64,000 bases of DNA from Varroa destructor (taxonomy: Eukaryota; Arthropoda; Arachnida; Mesostigmata; Varroidae), in the NCBI RefSeq assembly GCF_002443255.2, contig NW_019211456.1, positions 48,730,486 to 48,794,485 on the forward strand, given 5' to 3'. Positions 1 through 14,200 of the stretch are shown here, piece by piece; the first letter of the stretch is position 1, and each line of letters opens with the position of its first letter. A model generated the notes under the pieces. The model did not search any database. It saw only the letters and a program-made list of their open reading frames with translations, and had not been told where the DNA came from. The position numbers and the translations under genes are program-made.

Positions 1-3000
1 TGTATGGGGTATGTAGATATCTGTGTATGTATGTATGTATGTATGTGTGGCTGTATCTGTATTTTGTCGTATTGCGTTGGCTGTTGCTGCCATTGTTGGC
101 ACCGGCTTCCGCGCGTTCGCAGGACAAGCGAGCTTCTATAGTTTGCGGCAGTAGCTGCATCTGCAGGGCTTGTCTGGGCGTCAATCGAGCCAAGGCTTCA
201 GCCTACGTAGGGAGAGGGCGGTAGTGGTTCAACGATCAGAACGACCAAAACGCTATGCCGTGGCGGCGTGGAGGGCCCAAGCTAGTGGATTGGTGCTGTT
301 TGTCCGTGTTAAACTAGCGAACTAAAGAAAAGTCGCTGTGGCTTGCTAGCCGCTGTTAGGATTATTATACGAACCCGACGAAGACACTCCATCTTGTTCG
401 TTCCGCTGGTTCTACAAAAGGTGGATATGTTATTACTTCTTTTCTCTGGCCATTTGTCGTCGCTTGTGTAGTGAGCGACAGGCCTCTTACGCCATGAACG
501 TCGCAAGCGCTGTACCATCATAGGACTGACTTATGTACTAGTAACCACGCGCGCTAGAGCGTTGCTATTATTCATTATAGGAATTGTGCTTGAGTGTTTT
601 TCTTCGACGAATGAAACTGATTGAACTTTTTTAAAGTTGATTGTTGTTGTTGTTGTTGTTACTTTCTGTTGATATTCACGAATTAAAAGTAAAAGAATTT
701 TTAAAGTTTGACATTAATTCTACCTGACAAGTATACGTGATTCTTCTTGTGAACGCCTGTGTCGTGTACCTCTTGCAATAGGGCCCAGGTGAGATCATGC
801 GGGTTTAACAGTAAAAAAATTCCATCAAAAGTGGATTGGGTAGCAATAAGCTTATGATTATATTGCTTTCTTTTTTTCGCCTCTCAAGCGACTGTTGTTG
901 TGGTTGTACGCAAAGTTTTATTACATTGCCATAGAAAACAAGTTTGATTCTTACTAGGAAAATCAGCTCGTTCCTGTTATCAACATTTGCTTTGCGTGGC
1001 GATCACGTAGCAGTTTGAGCTTCTTCTGTTCAGTTAGTGTCTTGGTAGACCCAACGGCCAGTGATTTACTGTAAAGAAGAAAAGGTATGACTCAGATTTT
1101 TTTCACGAGTATTTTTGAGCAACACTGTTGTGAGAGTTAGGGCAGTCTGTGTCAGTTGCTGCTACCTTCGAAGGCAACAGTGGTGTCGGTGTGGTTCTTC
1201 GTTTGTCGGCTGTTTTTGGCGTCGTCGTATACGCTGAGTTGCCCAGACGTTTACTAAACATATTACCCTGAAACCAACAGAAACGAACTATCATTGCGTG
1301 TCCACCTGCAATCATCAATAGTGCTATTATGAGATTAACAAGATCTTTATCTTAATGGATAGTTCGATTTGGTCACACCGATGCCTAGTTTATCATGAAT
1401 TATCAAGGATCACCGGTACATAGTTTGCAGTTGGGGAGCTTACTCATACAAGAACGCTGAAGATGTAGAACATAATAGTTTATCGACTTGAACGTCGTCT
1501 GCTAAAGTAGTGCGTCAAAACAGACACATTTATATTAAACATAAGGTGGTCAGATTCGCTTCCTAGATACGTGTTTCGGTGTTTTTTTGGCCTGAAGCCG
1601 CCGCAATACAGGAACCTGTGATATCATCAACATAATTATTATGCTCGTAGAATGAAACATAGAAATATGTTCGTATACTGAACGGGTCAACAGCAACGTC
1701 TACGACAATGGCAAGAATCAGGAAGAAGCAGTAGTGGCGTCGGGAGTCTGTACCGCTATCAAGCAAAAAATATCGGCTTTGGGATACATATCGTGGATAA
1801 TGTTAATATGGATGACGCAACAGACATAGATACTACATAGACATTTTTACAGATGTCAGTTTGTTTACGGGCGTGTGCGTGTGTGTACGCATATAAACAC
1901 CACTGTGTACGTTTGTGTATACTTACATGAGCTGGCATTACTCCGTGCTGAGTATTGTTATCGCAGCTGGCATTGCCTCAGGCAACCATAAGTATTCCCT
2001 TACACTTGTTTGTTTGACTATATTGCGTCTGCATATACTAATTTTGTGGCTATACGTTTTTTAAGGGTGCCGTTAATTTGTCTACCTAGATTTAATTTCT
2101 AAATCTCATCAGTTTCTGATGGCAAAGGTAATTTGTGCTAGTCCTTTTTACTTTCTTTTTGGAATCCCGACAGAGAGTCATGCCCCGTCGTGGACCTTAA
2201 CGTTGGCACTTACATACGTTTTGCTTATCGGGATTAAATTTTGTCATAGCTGAATACATCGAAAAATACTACTAGCTTATACAATAGGTCTGGGTAAGGA
2301 ACACCAGGGTTAAGGGTGAGCGTAAGGAAGTGTAATACCTACTATTTTCCGACGTCGTTTTAGGTAGCAAGAAAGAATGGCACAAGGCGTAAGCTAGCGT
2401 TCAGGGCCATGCACGTGATATGCATATCTGTACGATGTATATCCGTTGCTTAGTTCAGACTGAAGGTCGATGGGCGTTCAAAAATTTGGTGTAAGTAGCA
2501 GTTTTCAATGCGACCTGCACATCATGGCTCCATGGTGTATTCGGCTGTTTAGCCTAGAATAAAACAGATAGCAGAAAGGTGGCACTTAAAAAGGCTGCTT
2601 GTAATCGTCTCTGTTGAATCTGTGTTGAAAATATCAATATTGTCTCGTTACTTTATTTACTTGTAATTAAATTACATTGGTGCTTTTATGGCTGGCTGCC
2701 GATTGACTTCGCGTTGCATTTGCCGGTAAACTACATTCTAATTAAGACACTTGTTTAAGAAAGCGACCCAAGCTGAGAATATGCATCCTCCTTTCTGCTC
2801 GTCTGAGTTGTGTTATGGCAGAACATGTTTCGTACGCTTCGTTCGGAACGCGCCTGTCATTAAGGTTTCACAAAAAAAAAAATAGAGGTACAACCAGGGC
2901 TGTGTAGTCATAATTTAGGCGGTCATGTAAAGTTTCCATCTTCTTGTTGCGATGCCAGCTGCATGCCTCTGACGCGAGTTTGCTGGACTGATGCTTACTA

Positions 3001-5484
3001 TGATTTTATGCTTCTGCTTAAGCAAAACCGAGGCCTTATGGATCATGCCGCCAACAGTGTGCAACAGCTAAAGTGAAACTACGTCAAGCATTATCTTCTC
3101 GCCTCTTTTACCCAAAGATGAGTTCCGGCCGAGGACAGACGGGCGCCTGCCGTGTATCTGACCAAAGGGAAGCCTTCTATATGATGATGAACTTTTTGAA
3201 CACGATCAGATAGACTGCCTATGGCCGGTGTGGCCACAGATTCTGCGCAGTTCGTTCCGCGGCATTGGCACGTGGGTGTGCGTTATCTTGCTAGTCCAAA
3301 CGTGTGACTATCAAAACGGGTAAAGCCATCCCAGGTATACTGTACAAACACTTCCTAATGGACTTCAACGATAGGATGTATAGTATAAATTCTTCCTATA
3401 CTAATTGGCGACAGTAAATAGCATAGAGTTGTTATCAGGAAACAGTTCTACCCCAGTGAAACGGACCCAGTATTACTTTGCCCTCTTCCTATGGTGGGTC
3501 TCTGTTAAGGTGTGAAAGATCTTGTGTACCCGCAATTAGTTGTATTTCAGATGCATGCTGCCCATGTATTCAACATTACTCCCGCAACAGTAAATCCGGA
3601 TTCGTAAATAACTTACAAAAGATACAAAGCCTACCTCTACGCCTCTTTCGAAATATCGCGTCTTTCCCAAAGATGAATGCCGCTTAAATCAAGTGATTCA
3701 CCTAAATTTATCGGATTTGAGCCCATATGAGTGCGAGCCGGCAGTTCTTGATGCACTGTACTATAATGCGATGAACCAACAACGAAGACAAGATGAAGGT
3801 ACCCGCGCACTCATCAAAATCGGTAGCGTTAGTTTGCGATTCCAACCCAATGAAGGCGTTCGGCAACTTTTCATTACCTTATGCAATATAACACATTTAA
3901 GTATTAAACAGCCTTCTAAGCTCTTCTAGTCAATCTTTTCTTTAAAGAACAAGACTATCTATTCGTATGTAAACTTATAGTATAGATTTATAAACTAATG
4001 AGGTTTGTTTCACTATAAGAACGGTCGCGGCACAAGACATCAGTAGCCAGTTGTCGACGATCACCGCTGCTTCGACAGTAATTATATTAGCCATGGGCCA
4101 TGGGTCGTTTAAACGTGACACAACGTTTCTATATATATGTATCGTTTGGTAAATATTTATGAGTGACGACTGCAACTGTTATTGTGGCGGGCTAACAAAC
4201 TCCGTTGCCAAAGTCATTACTCCACACAGCAGAGAACAAGATGTTTAGATAGAATTTTTAAATAATAAATGTATACATAGCTTATCTTTAAGACTCTAAA
4301 AAGCACAAGTGCCTGTGTAAAATACTCGTACGTTTCATGGTAATCTTGTGCAATAAACTTTCGAATGCGACGAAGCGTCTTGGACAATACGTGCCTTTTT
4401 GACGCTTTTCGTTAACGAAATTTTACGAGTCCGCGCGCGATGGATGCTACACATCTGATGCGATGGAGTGGCCGCATATGTCGATTGATACTCCATATTA
4501 ACACTTAATTCATTAAATCTATAGATTGAGTCTTACTACAAGTCATTACCTAACTGAGAATATTCATATCTTCATATACAGTTGCATGATATTGAGTAGC
4601 CCCAAGATAATTACTTCAGTGCGTATACGCGTCGTGCTCATGTTATATTCAGGGCTCCCTTAGAGCCACAGAGGTTGAACTTGCCCCCATTGTCATCTCT
4701 CTGTGACTGCTATCTAAAGCCGATCGCTCGCTTCCATACTTGTCAGAGATCTGTAGTTCGGTCGTATGTTCATGTACTACGAGTACGTTTAGCATGTACA
4801 TGCGACTAGGAGGCTGTTGATTATTCTACGGCGAATTCGATGGGCTTTCGTAGGGATGACAGCACCCGTTGAAAGAAAAGCACACGGAAATGCGCAGGAC
4901 GAAGGACTAAGCTGATAGTTCCAACTGCGTAACCGATAGCTCTACTTTTCAAGGGCAATGGCCATTATCCAACCGACACCCACAATGATCTAAAGCACAC
5001 CAAATAAGCACATGTTTGGACGATCAAAGGACGAACCATTTACCTAATTCGGTAGAACCGTATTCAACAACCTTTACATACTATATGCTACTGACTCGTT
5101 TGTCAAAACCTGACATAGCAAAATATGAAGCCACATGTCCACACGATACTTTGTACTTGTGCAACGCCCGCTAGTTGCGTGTGACTGTCTTGGTACGAAA
5201 TTGAATGGAACGAGAATTGTCCTTGTGATATTAACATATGAGCACAGGATTGACTCTTTTTGTACATGTGTTTATGTGGTAGAATGAGACAAATTTGCAA
5301 CGCAATTGGCTCGCTTAATACTTCTTCGAGACCAGTTGACAATACGTTCGTTTTGTATTCTTTATTTTCTGGCCACCCAGGCCCGACATGCCATTGATCT
5401 ATTATCAACTGCATCCAGTATTTGAGCCGTTACGTATTACTGTAGGCCGCCGGTTCCTTTCAGCACGAAACGAACCGTCTCTAC

Positions 5485-5551
5485 GTCTGGATTCGAATCT
5501 TACCCCAAGTTTAGCGGGCAAACATGTTGCCCGCTGCGCCATTACGAGGAC
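5485..5551 (-). repeat. tRNA-like sequence with pol III A and B boxes, possible tRNA-derived SINE head or pseudo-tRNA
   Basis: On the minus strand an A-box-like TGGCGCAGCGGG (5541-5530) is followed by a B-box-like GATTCGAATCC (5499-5489). The gap of 30 bases is close to the tRNA value. The acceptor and T stems do not pair properly, so it is not a working tRNA. The combination is what the head of a tRNA-derived SINE or a decayed tRNA copy looks like. No clear tail or target-site duplication was found. Confidence 0.4.
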
Positions 5552-7829
5552 GACTGCTCTGTGAAACATTTACATGGATAGAATGAGAGGGTCTGCCAAA
5601 AACTGAAAAGAAGACCGTATTTTCACTACATTGGGCTAGACTGCGTTAGCTTATTCTTAGCTGACAGTGATGACCCGTTAGCTGGCCGCTGTTGGTCGAG
5701 TTCATTGCACTTGTCAAGCACATTATGCATTGCATAGACATTAACTAATAGTATCCTGTCTTTTTTATTGATTGAGAGATTTTATTGATTTAGAAAGTTG
5801 TAAATCGTCGAAGAAAAAAGCAAATTAAAAAATGCCAGCGCTTATCTTAAGTTCACGTATTAATATTCTATGAAATACTAATTTTTCTTAGGATCATAGT
5901 TTGCAGAATGGACGACAGCGACAGTCTTCGGCTACGTGGCCAGGATCCTAGTATAAACAATTGAATCATTAGATTTAGGTAAAAGCATATGTACATTTTC
6001 TGTGTAACGATGTTCGACTATCAGTTAAAATGTGTTGACCTGAGCTTTTGTTTTTGACAGTTCGAAGTGATTTGACAAGCTATAAATAATGATGAACGTT
6101 TCTGACGAGAGATTCTATATATCTTCGGAAGCACTTCAAACGTTTAATCTGCAGAGTCAGTATCGCTTCTCTAAGATACACCTCAACTGCATAACCGGTA
6201 CAAATGACGATATAGCACTATATATCTAGCTTTTTGGTTCGACACGCTATGATAGTCGATCATGCTTTTTAGGCGGCTTAGAGGAATTGTAGCTCTTTAC
6301 GTGCCTGGTTGTCTTCCTCTCTGGAGCAAGGCACCGGCTGCCACGTCATAAGTGAAACCGGGCTATGTCGGCCTCCAACTATATGAATAATGCTAATGAC
6401 TTCGCTTCTTGTCACTATATATATCAATAAGCAAACAAGAGCTTGTTTTACCTGCTGCCTTGGTAAAATCCAACTATCGAGCACAAAAACGTTGATATTC
6501 GTATTAAGTTGCGGTATTTTACACGTTATGGTTATAGGTTTGGGATTTGATCTCGGTTTGAGTGACTTCATGCTGCTGACGTGTCTCACTCGCGCCTCTA
6601 CTAGCTGAAGCGTGCAATTCTCTTTATGTTGTCCGATTGGCATTGTCCGCCGTATACCTCAAATATGGCCACCTCTTGTTTACTGATAGAACGAAGAGTT
6701 GTTGGTGTGCTTAGTCGACTTTGTTTGATGCCTTAACGAAACTGGCTATTTTAAGCTTGTCATTACACAGAATAGTGTGCTAAAAAAAAAAACCAGCGCA
6801 ACTGAAACGCCAGCTAACGATTGTCGCCCACATTTGTCTGTTCAGTTAAAAAAAACGGAAGGTAGAAAGTGGTCAAGACACCCCGTGATACCTACGAAAT
6901 CTATGAAAATGTGGGATCAATGGCCGCATGTTAGTTTTGAAGAGGATATCAGCTGTTTACTGGTTGACCTCATTGACTCAGTGGCTCTTCGGGATCACTA
7001 AATAAAACTTAATACTGGACGTTCGATTAGGGAAATGAAGAGATGCTAAACAACGCATGTACACGTACATACCATAGAAGAAATAAGTACAACGTCTATT
7101 TTAGCACAATGTCTAGTGACTCTCGAATCAGTATTTAAAAGGAACGATTATACTGTAGTTTCTCTATGCCGAAAGTAGGATGTCGGCAGCTCCAGTGACC
7201 TGTCTGATATACCTGCAAACAATAGACCTGATATACAGTGAATTGGGTTTAAGGATATTTGATACCACCTAAAATGACGAAAGGTTGGTAGCATCGGGAT
7301 CTATATTGATTCAAAGGCATTGGGTGTCTCGATGTGCGGGTGATCAGTGCGTTCAGTATTCTTCCGGCTAACCAGTAATACGAGCAAAGGCCATCATAGT
7401 GATCAGCATTGGCGAAGAAATCACAAAGCCGGTCACAGGCGCCAAATGTCGAACTTACTTATTAGAGCCTGTCAAACAATTTCATCCTCTACCTATTTCA
7501 GTGTGGATGAAACGGTCACGAAATGACGCACCGAAACTATACTCACAACAATAGTTAATGTTATTGTTAGTAAGTAAATGTTGTCTCATGAGGCTTTCAT
7601 AGTCTTTGTGATTAGTGCTAATCTGAGGATATCATCTATGCATATTCGTCCAAACAACGTCTTCTGTTGTGAAAGGGAGTTACGAAAAAACCATCTAACG
7701 CGCACCGTCTTGCTCATTACTGGAACACGTCTAACTCTGGATGAAAGTGCTGGCCTTTCGGCTCGTGAGAAATATCAAAAGATACGACTTGTGTCAGATT
7801 GACTCCGTCTAAAGGCTGCCTAAGCTCAG

Positions 7830-7866
7830 AGAGAGCCACCGGATGGGCATCGCCCAATGGCTCTCT
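7830..7866. repeat. Inverted repeat / hairpin
   Basis: A 9-bp perfect outer stem (AGAGAGCCA with TGGCTCTCT) encloses an inner TGGGC/GCCCA stem around a three-base loop. It sits about 220 bases before the proposed Patronin start codon. It could fold in DNA or in a 5' UTR transcript, but no function can be assigned. Confidence 0.6.
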
Positions 7867-8086
7867 GGTGCGGACTGAGGATTCGTTCAGAGGCGCTTGT
7901 TTGCATTCAGACCTTGTGAACTGGGATGATCAGGGGTCTGTCCATCAGGTGAAGTGACAAACCTGCAGACTTACCTGAATAATCTTATGAGCTAGTATGC
8001 ACTGTATGAGTATCTGTTTATCTATATAGTGGTTATTGTGCTCGCTGGGTAAGGCTGTGAACACGCCTTGCGAGGTATAACCGACA

Positions 8087-8242
8087 ATGGCTGCCACAAT
8101 GTTATTGAATAAACGGATTACGTCACCCGTGGGGGTGGTAGCACCTCTCGTCAACGGAGGCTGCTCCATGTCCGACCTCAAGGAAAGCTATCGAGTCTTC
8201 AAGGAGAAAGCCCAGCTCATCACATTTCAACTACTTGAACAG
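8087..8242 (+). CDS. Patronin: Patronin exon 1, probable start exon
   Basis: This exon supplies 52 codons beginning MAATMLLNKR and ending QLITFQLLEQ at a CAG|GTATCT donor. An in-frame TAA lies nine bases upstream. The ATG has A at -3 and G at +4, a favourable context. A second in-frame ATG at 8168 (MSDLKESYRVF) is a possible alternative start in poorer context. The exon ends in phase 0, as exon 2 requires. The junction LLEQ|AKERASVLWL resembles the family pattern in which a short N-terminal leader ends in Gln-Ala before the RAS-WL block. There is no domain match for the first 40 residues, so the call rests on phase, donor and the junction. A different first exon is possible, for example the one ending at 9402. 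Confidence 0.6.
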
Positions 8243-11200
8243 GTATCTTCAACATTCTGATTTTCTGGCTTGTTGCTTAGAGAATAGCAGACTTTATTCT
8301 GTCATATCCGTAACAAATTACTAATCTTTTTCCGTAAACTAGCCGATGCGACTGGATCATTGCCGGACACCACTTACGATCATCGAGCTTCCGTTGCGAA
8401 TCCGTTCATGCCAATTTTTGTCACAGATTTAACTGATTTTGTGTCTCCTTTGTTACTAGGTGAAGTGAATTATGCCGAAGCCTTTAGAAAAATGATGAGT
8501 CACATTGATCTGAATGTAAATCGCCGCCTATAGGGTCGTTGTCTATAATGCAACACTTAATCAACTTGGCTTCTGTTATATACTGTTTGCTTTTTGTGAA
8601 TGCTGGTTTCCGGAATTTTCGCGTATCAGCGTTAACGGCTATAAGAACTGTCACACAACAAAACATGCGTTCATTGCGACCAAGCCGCAATTACAATCGA
8701 TCTTTTTCTAACAACGATGTCAACATGTAGCCGATCACTTCTAACACAGTAACAAAAATGTATTCTAGCCGACCTCGTATGAGTAAAGGTGAAACGTTAT
8801 GTTGTTAGAACTGGATACATTTAAACGGCCATTTTGATCGTGTGGGTATTTTATAATCGTTTCATAAGCCGTAGAGGTCTAATTAGAAACTGGCGTTGTC
8901 GGTGACGCTTCTGTAGACTGATCTGCCTCCTTCGAAACTCCCTTGTCAACAAATCAGTTGTATTGTTCATAGGCGGCCATTTGAGCATGGATCCGTAGAG
9001 CGCTGCCTATGATCAGTCACCGTTCTTTCGCAAATAATAATAACTTTTTGCTGATACTGATCAATGTAAAACAGACTGATCGTAGAAATGTCTTTCAAGT
9101 GAAGAGAATATAATATGCATTTTGTGTTCCACGCGTTTAGCTATCGGCAGGGGAAAAACGGAACTACTTTATTGAAGTTTCTCAGTGTACGCTCAATTAC
9201 AGATTTTATGTTATACCTTCCTTGTAGCCCGTACGCGTTTTGAATATGCTTCTATTGAGTCAAGTGGCACAATAATGCTTCATTAAGGGGTCCAGAGAAA
9301 CAGTTATTGAGGTGCTTTGTCCGGTGCTTTTGAAGCGGATCGGAAGTACGGCATGCAGATGCCACTTAAGCCAAAAAAAAAGAAAATGAGACCAAATCCG
9401 AAGGTAGGTTGTAGTTGTGTTATTATCATTTAAATATGATGTCGCTTCCTCCTCATAGAACAGATATTATTCAGACAGAGCAAATTATACATACGGATCG
9501 ATCTGGTTCACCGCCGATCACGGGCTGAGCTATGCTAAGCTTCAGCAGCTAAGTGATGTTTCCAGGACTAAGAAGCGCCTTAAGGTATCGAGAATGATTG
9601 ATTTTCACGTGCGGAGTTTCAATTGTCGCTTGGTCAAATAGTTCGACCCCGACGAGTGTGACTCTGGAAAACTCCAGAGAAAAGGTTAGCACAGATTCGC
9701 TATGGGGAAGTATATTTGGATAGCTATTACATGTGCCCTCTTGGCGCCTATTCGATTTGAAATATAATAACTAATTTTATTCTTCATTACTTCGTATAGA
9801 ATAAAGCTCGGAGTTCGTAGATGCTTGGCCTGCGCGTACGTACACTATACCTTGATTATATTCTGCATCTACTATAATTTCAACCTGTGAATGTTGGTTA
9901 GCGCAGCTTTTATGGGAAGTTAACATTTGGGCCTCATTCCGAATCGACACGGGGTTCTGTCATACAGAACTGCTAGTGGTATTGTTACTTATTACGATCC
10001 GAGGTAGCAGTAATTCGGACTGAGATAGTTGGCAAAGCATGCCAAGTCCTTCTGATCAATCAGTACAACAGCGACATTCATTTTCTATTAACCAATATTT
10101 ATATACAAACAAACAGGTCATCATACGAAGAGTAAACCAGTCCAGCTGTTCCCAAGCATCGACCGCTAGCTTTGCGGTTTGGTTGAGTACGAAATCTGGT
10201 GCTACTCAGCCAGTGTCCATTGTTTTTACCCTAGACCTTTACATAGCGATGGGTTGATGATGTTATTGTATCGTACACAAGTGTTCCTACGTCGCGTTCT
10301 TGTTACTGCTACAACGCGTCCTAGGGTCGTGTTAGTGAGTGAGGCCTTGTAATGTTTTAATACATATTTGGCTCGATGGAGAATTGAAACACCTGCTCTA
10401 TGATATACCGATTGATACAGGTTCGTTAACAATAAGAACGAGAGGAACATCAACAATAACATTGTACATCTGTGGCCGATGCCGTAATGTCTTTGTTGGT
10501 CAGTTGATCATTATATTAACCGGCCTATTCTCAGTCCTCGCGCACTATTCGATTTGGGCGCCTAGCTAGAAGTGGACTTTTATTTATCGAGATGACAGAT
10601 TCTAGCCTGCCCTAGAAATCGTTAATGGCTAAGGTATGGAACAGAAGTGACAAGACAGTTGTTATGCCCATCATTAGCGGTCAACAAATAAGTAAAAACC
10701 CGTCAAATGATTGAATCTAATCTTCCACTATACTGTGTATATGTGGCTGTCATTTGCAGTTATCGAACTCGACTATTTCTACACGCAAGCGTTTCGATCA
10801 TATTGCGCTGTTTTTTTCGACTCTGAGGAGCATATCATATTAGCAGCACTCTGTGGATAGCAAAGGTCGTCGAGGCCTTATTCCGATTTCCCGAAGCGTT
10901 TTCTTTTGCGCCTTTGTCGACGTACCACACACTCGCTCGAATTCGGCAAAGCCCTTATCCGCTGTCGTTGAACAAAGTTCACAGTGAAATGGCTACGAAT
11001 GGTCAGGCTGATTCAGGCGTTTTGCTGTCATGACATGGCCACGATTGTGACACTGAATCATGCTGTTGGCACCTCCCTACGAGAGATCGGGAACTTGCGG
11101 GTAAAATTATGCGTTGAGAATCTGTGAGGTGCCAGGCAGTGAGTTATCATTAGCTAAGGAACAGTGATGTATGCGGACTTATACCTGGTTCACCTCGTAA

Positions 11201-14200
11201 CAAACTTGGTTGGGGTAAACTAACACGATCAAGCCGTGTTTCGGGGGTTATACGATGACGAGACTATGTCAGATAGCTACAGTTTGTTGTTAGACTTCTG
11301 CATTTTCGAACGAATGCGCTTGGCGTTCGAGAGTCGTCATGGGATAGATCGCTTTACATGGTTGATCATGTGCCGCACATTATGTAAACATGAGGCTAAA
11401 CTATAAAATAGCCATGATGTATGCTCTGGCTATTGTCTACGCTTGGCTAGACTGACTAGCTTACTGATTTACCTATGGGGGACGTATTATATATGAAAAG
11501 ACCTTACTCAAACATTTTGTAAAAATAAAGTAGTGCATTCCTAAAAAGATAGCGTCTTGTCATAAAACGTCATATCTGTGATTCTTAGATTTCGGCGGCT
11601 AGTAAATCAGCTGTTACGATAGTGGTCTATCCACGATAGTCACAATGTTACAATACACGTGCAGCTTTATATGTGACATGAATTACCACGAATAATTCTA
11701 GCTCAGCAAAGAAAACAAAGGCGCTAAATCCGATTATTTATGTTTTTTTTTAGAAATATTGACCGATAATGGTTTCCACAATGTGTAAGTCAAAAAGACT
11801 TTGTTAGTTCGCATCTGTGTGCGGCCCGTTCTTCCTGCTCCATTGTTGATTCTGCCGTATTATACGTCATATATTCAATGGTATCTTGCCGGAAAATACT
11901 TGGAATTATAGGGCTGTTTATTTTACATGGCTGGCTGTATAATAAATTCTATTTAGCACTAACGATTCATTTTGTTAACTATGCAAGTTATGTTTGGGCG
12001 AATGGTTCCTAGTTTTTTTTTTTATTATTAGAGCCGAGTAACAACGGTCCGTCGGGGACTACCTCACACATACAACGGATGTAGCGATTGTAGTGACGTT
12101 CAGCTGAACGATACGCCGACCGTCAGGTGCGGACTAAATTCAAATTCTTACGGAAGTGCCCTATCTGTTGTGCTACCGCAGCGGTCAAGTTTTGCATCGA
12201 AATACTAATTGACCGAAAACAAAAACTTGTAGGCAAGTTATTGCTTGATTTGTTGTTAATTTTGTCAATGTTTGTAATTGAACGATAGCGATACGAATGA
12301 AGTTGGCGTTAAAAACAACGTCGTATAAACAATGCTTAATCAAGCTACATTCTTCACTTATCTAAAATTCCGTCTCATAATTAGGTGAAAGTAATCCATC
12401 ACTGAACATGTTCGTATAAAGTCAGCATTTTTGCGAGATTTGTTAGAATTATATGTCTCATTTACGTGTCGAACGAAGATCCTCAAAGTGAGATCCCGAT
12501 GTTCACTTGTGCTTCTCTAAAAGAGAGGATTCAAATATACGCAATAAGAAATGTCATATTGTGATCGTCAGGGAAATTAAGTAAAATCTAGTTCACGCGA
12601 CGCCTCTATTGACGTTACTTATTTTCTATTGCGATTTTAATAATGCACATTATGGCGTCGCTGATTCAGTGGTTTATTCGGGCTATTTCCTACGGATATG
12701 TGATGGCGTATGTTATAAATATTGTGAGTATCTCATGTGAGGGAGAAAGAGAGAAGTCTACGCGGGCGTAAGTCACTGATTGTTCGAAAGAGCGAGCGGA
12801 ATATCGAAATTAAGGCTTTCCCAATCTCTATACGTCCCTAACTTGCAAACGATAATTTGACCATATCAGTGAAGAGAACACTGCTGTGCATTAATCACGT
12901 TTCCCATTCAGTATTAACGTACTAGTCTATTGTTGCGACTCTGCCATCTGTCTGGGTTCTTCTGTACTCGCTGTGCCGTAGATAGGAATACTTACAGATA
13001 GTAGTTACGGTATTTTAATTTTCAGAAACCGCAATACTGCTCTGTGGCGTTGTTATGTGCTACCAGAGTTTTTACCTGCACAAATTCATTTTAAATAAAA
13101 TAATGTGACGTCTTGTGGGAAGGGCAAAGCCTATCCAAGAGGTAAGTTGAGCTTTAGAGATTACATATTAGCGAAGGTTAAGGGTGCAGATTTGGGACCT
13201 GGAGGAAAGTAGGCGTTGCCCGGTAGCAGTGGAAGGCCTGCTGGAAGTCGTATATTCGCTTGTTTTTTGCCCTATACAGCTGTAGTATGTCGTCCTGGCT
13301 ATAAATAGTACGCTGGCTGATTGACTTGGCGGTGAGAAAAGGGATGCAGGAGGAAAAAACGGGTTATATGTCAGAACCAACACTGCGATCGAAAAAATCG
13401 GACAGTTTGCCCCCTAGCTAATGTGCTTCGGAGTGCACACGCTGTTCATGTAGTTCAATGGGACGTTGGTGGAGTCAAGGCTGAACCAATGAGGGCCACG
13501 TTCCATCTGAAAGCAAATTCGGATTCAAGTAGTAAAGCTAAGGAGTAAAGGAATGCTTGGACAGGAATTAAGCCTAATACTTGTATACCGAAAGAAAAGG
13601 GCTCAGTTTAGTCCTACAAGCGAAAGCGTAAACACTGTTCTATAGAAGAATACCTTCGGGAAGTAGTTCTATCTGAAGAAAGCATTTCCTACCTGACTGC
13701 CTGGTTATAGAAAACAACATGATAAGCCTTTTATCCTCTGCAATCCCAAGGTGTGTTTCAGGCCCATAATGCTACACGATATGCGCATTTGAAAGAGCCC
13801 TCACAGTAGGGTAACATAATGAAATCTGTGTATTAAAAGGACATTTAGGAAAATCGGGTGATAGAAAAATGTATGTCTGTTTTAAACATCGAAACTGAGA
13901 GTTAATGATGAATTTATAACCTGTTGGGTGTTTTTGCAAAGCCTAAATCAATAGGTTGATTAATTTTTTGCAGGCAAAGGAACGCGCGAGTGTATTGTGG
14001 CTGGTCTCGAAAGCGCACAACAATCGGGTCCCTACCGAACTCCGAGATCCTTACTACAGAGACCACGAGGTAAGTCTGACAAGCTTCGTTTAATATGAAA
14101 AGGAAAAAATATAGTTAAAGGACATCCATCACTTAATATTATAGTACTTTATTTCCACTTGTCTATGATAATCATTTATAGGATAGTTGTTTCGTCCAAA

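Larger units (their letters stand above)
1..8086. other. Upstream region without supported coding exon
   Basis: The first 300 bases are relatively GC-rich and then composition becomes AT-rich. No open frame here shows recognisable protein similarity. A good donor-like CAG|GTGAGA sits at 785-791 and could end a non-coding 5' exon of Patronin, but nothing else supports this. Simple repeats occur at 24-46 (GTAT) and 641-660 (TTG). A tRNA-like sequence lies near 5.5 kb and a hairpin at 7830-7866; both are listed separately. The Patronin promoter probably lies in or left of this stretch. Confidence 0.5.
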
